From Sphaerolaimus hirsutus (lineage: Eukaryota > Nematoda > Chromadorea > Monhysterida > Sphaerolaimidae), in NCBI GenBank assembly GCA_964036195.1, contig OZ038459.1:9049206-9113205 (forward strand): DNA of 64,000 nucleotides. The letters are read 5' to 3'. The translations under genes were made by a program, and so were the position numbers. This document shows positions 59,257 to 64,000 of the stretch, piece after piece; position 1 is the first letter of the stretch; every line of letters begins with the position of its first letter. The notes under the pieces are model-generated. The model was given only the letters and a program-made list of their open reading frames with translations. It was not told where the DNA came from and ran no database searches.

Positions 59257-59425
59257 GGGCACTGCGAACGAAAATTCTGGGGGCTCTGCGAACGAAAATT
59301 CTGGGGGCTCTGCGAACGAAAATTCTGGGGGCTCTGCGAACGAAAATTCTGGGGGCTCTGCGAACGAAAATTCTGGGGGCTCTGCGAACGAAAATTCTGG
59401 GGGCTCTGCGAACAAAAATTCTGGC
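59257..59425 (+). repeat. 24-bp minisatellite, seven copies
   Basis: Unit GGCTCTGCGAACGAAAATTC plus TGGG, seven copies here against four in the duplicate at 30410. The 8-residue repeats in all reading frames are a consequence of the array. Confidence 0.85.
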
Positions 59426-60474
59426 AAATTGCACTATAACACGAGATCGAATCTCGTTCGAATCACACTAGGGATCGAATCTCATTCAAATCACTAAAGG
59501 GATCGAATCCCGTTCAAATCCTTAGAGGGATTGAATCTCGTTCGCTCTCATCGGTAAATGAGGTAAATACAGCCAAAAAGTGTACATTTTTTATAAATTT
59601 TTCTCAAAAGTGACAAATTTAACATTTTTGGGAAAAAATGCCAAAAATTTGGGCAAGAAGTCAACAAGTCCACTTAGTTTTGGGCTGAAAGTCGACAAGT
59701 CCACCTTGTGTAGCCTCAGTTTAAAGGAAAAAAATGCAAGAAATGTGATAAGTCCATCATGGACACCAATTTCAAACAGTCGACAAGTCCATAAATTTCC
59801 CATAAGGCAGGCTCAACCTGGGCGGGAACAAAAATGTTCTCGAGTGCAAGAAGTCGACAAGTGCATTTTCCTCCCCAAAACAGTTTTGTGCGGTCCGAGT
59901 AGAATTTTATATACACCCAATTTTTCCATTATACAGCGACAGCAGGGGCTGAAAATTTGACACTTTATTGCTAACACTTGGAACTTAACGTTGAGCATGA
60001 GAGAGCCCCATTGGACACGCACCTCGGACCTGGAATTGGAAATGAAACTTAAAATATGATTTACTCAAAATCGTATTTTGTGGACTTGTCAACTTTTAGA
60101 ATTAGACGCCTCAATTACATCATTATTGCAGTGTGTGCTACTTACTAACTCTGTGACAAAATGTGCGAGGCCCCAGAATGTGCGAGGCCCCAAAATGTAC
60201 ATGATCCAGAATTTCAAAATGTGCGAGACCTCGAAAATGTGCGAGGCCTCGAAAATGTGCGAGGCTTCAAAAATGTGCAAGGCCTCGAAAATGTGCGAGC
60301 CTCGAAATGTGCAAGGCATCAAAATGTGCGAGGTCTCAAAATGTGCGAGCCTCGAAATGTGCAAGGCATTTTAACCCTCGTTTAACCCCGCCCCCCCCCC
60401 CCTCTTGGGAGCACTATGAAACAATCACCCCCGGGGGGGTATTTCGAGGAAATATTTACGGTATGACATTTTAC
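59333..60474 (+). repeat. segmental duplication 2, copy B
   Basis: Almost identical to 30410-31553. Ends at GTATGACATTTTAC, after which this copy continues with three TTTTACAGGGTCT-type repeats and a second minisatellite. Confidence 0.75.
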
Positions 60475-60619
60475 AGGGTCTTTCACACATTACAGGGTTC
60501 AACCAACACTTTACAGGGTCTATTACATGACATTTTACAGGGTCTTTTGCAAGATCTGAGAGTGCCCCTTGGTGTCTTGTGACACATTGCACAGCCAATA
60601 GCAATTGCGATCGAAAACG

Positions 60620-60925
60620 TGGCTCTGCGAACGAAAATTCAGGGGGGCTCTGCGAACGAAAATTCAGAGGCATTGCGAACGAAAATTCAGAGGCATTGCG
60701 AACGAAAATTCAGAGGCATTGCGAACGAAAATTCAGGGGGGGGGCTCTGCGAACGAAAATTCTGAGGCATTGCGAACAAAAATTCAGGGGGGGGGGGCTC
60801 TGCGAACGAAAATTCAGAGGCATTGCGAACGAAAATTCAGAGGCATTGCGAACGAAAGATCAGAGGCATTGCGAACAAAAATTCAGGGGGGGGGGCTCTG
60901 CGAACGAAAATTCAGCGGAGCTGCG
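60620..60925 (+). repeat. GCGAACGAAAATTCAG minisatellite
   Basis: About a dozen units of GAGGCATTGCGAACGAAAATTC and GGGGGGCTCTGCGAACG variants, related to the 24-bp array at 59257. Confidence 0.8.
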
Positions 60926-60931
60926 TAGAAC

Positions 60932-61566
60932 GCGGGATCGAATCCCGTTTGAACCACTAGTGGGATCGAATCTCGTTCGAATCACTGGTGGGATCGAATC
61001 TCGTTTGAACCACTAGTGGGATCGAATCTCGTTTGAACCAGTAGTGGGATCGAATCTCATTCGAATCACTGGTGGGATCGAATCTCGTTTGAATCACTGG
61101 TGGGATCGAATCTCGTTTGAACCACTAGTGGGATCGAATCTCGTTCGAATCACTGGTGGGATCGAATCTCGTTTGAACCACTAGTGGGATCGAATCTCAT
61201 TCGAATCACTGGTGGGATCGAATCTCGTTTGAACCACTAGTGGGATCGAATCCCGTTTGAACCACTAGTGGGATCGAATCTCGTTTGAACCACTAGTGGG
61301 ATCGAATCTCGTTTGAATCACTGGTGGGATCGAATCTCGTTCGAATCACTGGTGGGATCAAATCTCGTCTGAACCACTAGTCGGATCGAATCTTGTTTGA
61401 ACCACTAGTGGGATCGAATCTCGTTCGAATCACTGGTGGGATCGAATCTCGTTTGAACCACTAGTGGGATCGAATCTCGTTTGAACCACTGGTGGGATCG
61501 AAACTCGTTTGAACCACTGGTGGGATCGAATCTCGTTTGAATCACTGGTGGGATCGAATCTCGTTC
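60932..61566 (+). repeat. 28-bp satellite, 23 copies
   Basis: The unit begins GGGATCGAATCTCGTTTGAA and ends CCACTAGT, at a 28-bp period. Alternating variants are GTTCGAATCACTGGT and GTTTGAACCACTAGT. There are no unique spacers, so this is not a CRISPR array. On the minus strand each unit carries two sequences close to the tRNA-type B box (GGTTCAAAC and GATTCGATCCC). Diverged units also lie at 30525-30625 and 59441-59547. Confidence 0.88.
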
Positions 61567-62290
61567 ACGTCACTGGCACGCGCGATCGAAATGGGATCGA
61601 AACGCAGTGAGTTTTGCCGGGAATAGGAACTGCAATCGGAACGGAGTCACGGCCAAAAAAGGGTATAACTTCAGCGACATTACACCTTAGAATGAAAACT
61701 ACCATATTTCATCTGAATAAAAGAACAAACATGAAAAATCATGATGTCTATCAAATTGCTTCTACTTTGGGTGAATTTGGCATACTCGGCAGACTGCAAA
61801 GTATGTGCAGAATCCTACGATAATTTAATGAATAAAATCTGGTTATAAATTTCTCAAGTAATTTTTCCATAGTAAAAACGAAATATCATGATGAAAAACT
61901 GTGTAATTTTTGGTTCATTGTTCAGGTGGGTTACGGTAGGTTTCCATACTATACTCGGCGGACATGATACTCTACCCTCGCACTGATTTATGTCTTGTGT
62001 TGGAAGCGTGCCAATGAGTATTAAATCATGTGATTTCCGTAAAAAGATGAAAAAATTCGTCGATGTCAATATGTTAATGAATAACATTATGACAAAAATC
62101 AATTTTGTCATCTTGTTATGAAACTAGCACGTGTTAATCATCGTTGGCACACTTCCAGCGGGAACCACCGGTGGAAGGTGTAAAGTAACCGGAGTATAAG
62201 TGTGATGTCCGTCCAGTATACAGTTTTTCATGTGATTTTATTCATCAAAAATTGGTATCATTCATTGTATGGCGATCTGTCCATTTCGCA
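61567..62290. other. interspersed repeat, no gene
   Basis: 61770-61970 and 62180-62220 match the repeat family at 15340 and 23800. No exon is recognised. Confidence 0.45.
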
Positions 62291-64000
62291 AAGTTGTTAA
62301 AAGTTGCATACGTTTACTCTAAAAATACGCGTACGCGAGTAAGCGGTAAATACATTTACACTACTGCCGTTCTATTGGAGGCTGCCGTTCTATTTTTTCA
62401 CCAATTTTTACACACATTTCTCATGTGAAACTTACCTAGTCTTATAGTGTGAGCAACATTTTAATATCAGAGCATCAATTTGACATTTAGGTAATTTCTA
62501 TTTAAATGCTCAAAACGTTCTCCTTCATTCATATTTTATTCATTTTTCAGTTTTTGCAGTTGGCACCAACGATGGCAAAAACACACATATTAAATACGGA
62601 AACTCATTGAGTTTCCATGTTTTTGTTTAACACAGTAACACAGAAACTCAACAATTTTGAAAAACACAGAAACTCAAATGAGTTCTTTTTTGGAGAACAC
62701 GGAAACACGGAAACACAGAAAATACGGAAATGTTTTTTGAGTTTTTTATTCAAGCAATTGAAGGCACAAGATTTGAACTGAACAATGTGTGTATGTGCAT
62801 ACATAAGGTATGCATGTATGTATAGTGTGTAAATATGTGCATAGTATCCAAGTTTAACGATGAAATAAATATCCAAAAATAACGGTGTCCACAGCTCCTG
62901 GTGGTTTCGACAATATTATGGACTGTGATCATAGGCGGCGCAAGGTCCCAATTTGTGCTTGTGACATTCACAATCACATTGGCCAAAATTTGACCTTGTG
63001 ACACTTTTTTCTAGGTAAACTGGGTATTTCTGCTTGTGACACCGAAAATTCCGCTTGTGACATTCACAAGCGCACAAGCACTGACACCGCCTATGACTGT
63101 GATCGATCAAAGTGTTGAGGAGTGTCCACCAGGGTCTGCTACCTCACACAATTGAGCTGAGGGCTCCTCACCTCCCAAGCTGTCAAAAGTATTGGTCACC
63201 TATTTGTAACTACCTCCAGTGAACTAATGAAAATTTTCCAATACATGACAAAACGTATGCAAAACCAATATTTGATAAGAAAACCACTGTTTCAACAGTA
63301 AAATGCTGTAAAATGCAACTTTTTGTAAAACAATTTGAGTTTTTACCAAAAAAAACTTGAGTTTTCACTAAAAAACTTGAGTTTTTATTAAAAAACTTGA
63401 GTTTTTACCAAAAAACTCAAGTTTTTTCAAAAAACACAGAAATAAAACACAGAAACTCAAATTTTTTTCGTGAAAAAAACTCAAAACACAGATATTCATT
63501 TTTGAAAAACTCAAAATACAGAAAGTGTTTTTATTTTGAGAACTCACCCATCGTTGGTTGGCACACACCCAACATAATTTTTACCTGCCGCTCTATTGGA
63601 GGGTGCCGTTCTATCTTTCATACAGTTCCGACTCTTGAGTGAGATTTATTAAATGAGCCATTTCACCTACATCTTTTCATATTTTTTTCCAAAAAAATTT
63701 GGCTAATCAAAGTAGAGAAATTTTTTCACCCAATGCATTTAAATCTTACATTTTAAAAGAAAGTGCATCATTTATGCATCATTTTTACTGTTCACTACAT
63801 ATGCACATAATGGCCCTGCACACGCTAGTTTTCAACTGAAATTTTAAAAAAACTCAAAATCGGTCTCGAATGCATTACAGTTGTTTTTTTTTAAATGAGA
63901 TGATTGCCAACTACAGTTGACAGAGGTTAAAAATGACTAATTCTTGGAAACATGCATGCATTGAAGGCGGGTTATTATTGCTAAAAATTTTGTCTGAAAA
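62290..64000. repeat. repeat-rich right end
   Basis: 62290-62360 is a fragment of the ACGTAAA family. GCCGTTCTATTGGAGG (62366) and its near copy (63590) may bracket an element rich in ACAGAAACTCA and ACTTGAGTTTTT words (62585-63540). 62940-63080 has CTTGTGACATTCACAAGCG inverted words. No gene is recognised up to the edge. Confidence 0.45.

Noticed and set aside
59186-59471. ORFs of repeated 8-residue units in several frames
   Set aside because: They are translations of a 24-bp minisatellite; the period is a multiple of three, so all frames stay open.
60932-61566. Possible CRISPR array
   Set aside because: Units abut without unique spacers, there are no cas genes, and the context is an animal genome.

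Overview
The window is eukaryotic and almost certainly from an invertebrate animal. It carries spliced fragments of a DEG/ENaC sodium channel and of a kinesin-3-like protein, a broken histone H4 copy, and a dense nested population of retrotransposons and cut-and-paste DNA elements. No bacterial features (operons, ribosome binding sites) are present. I cannot name the species; GC-rich transposon ORFs sit in an AT-rich, repeat-choked background.

Layout. 1-9365 (minus strand) is most of a Gypsy/Ty3-like element cut by the left edge. Its order is unusual: Gag, then a viral-type envelope glycoprotein, then protease, RT, RNase H and integrase, apparently designed as one reading frame. It is broken by a 662-bp hAT-like insertion (2895-3556) and a one-base frame change in a T7 run (2072-2078). 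9357-11500 probably holds its 5' LTR. 11500-31550 is mostly small DNA elements: hAT-like elements with 8-bp target-site duplications, elements with TIR CCGTATTT at TA targets, foldback elements at CAG targets, GGCGCC-rich palindromes and minisatellites. It also holds two segmental duplications (20770-23160 with 28200-30408; 30410-31553 with about 59333-60474) and a histone H4 pseudogene (25448-26145) split by a foldback element.

31635-32403 (plus) has two phase-compatible exons resembling a kinesin-3. From 54126 down to 32669 (minus) run exons of a DEG/ENaC channel: TM1 exon, extracellular exons, TM2 exon with stop. Inside one of its introns, in the opposite orientation, sits a complete and very young BEL/Pao element (39451-51730). 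It has 1097-bp LTRs that I see differing at only two positions, a GGACA duplication, an intact Gag ORF, and an intact 2486-codon Pol-Env ORF. 51736-64000 returns to repeats, including an 852-bp foldback element, alternating inverted repeats and a 23-copy 28-bp satellite.

How it fits together. Two unrelated LTR retrotransposons carry recognisably related envelope glycoproteins (shared CN-x3-G-x-C motif, chuvirus/mononegavirus-like by recall) fused at different places: between Gag and protease in the Gypsy element, at the C terminus of Pol in the BEL element. The BEL element also has a 383-codon overlapping ORF under the envelope tail, a PPPY motif, and a strongly strand-biased scatter of the pentamer TCACA. 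These retroelement architectures are the best candidates for something undescribed.
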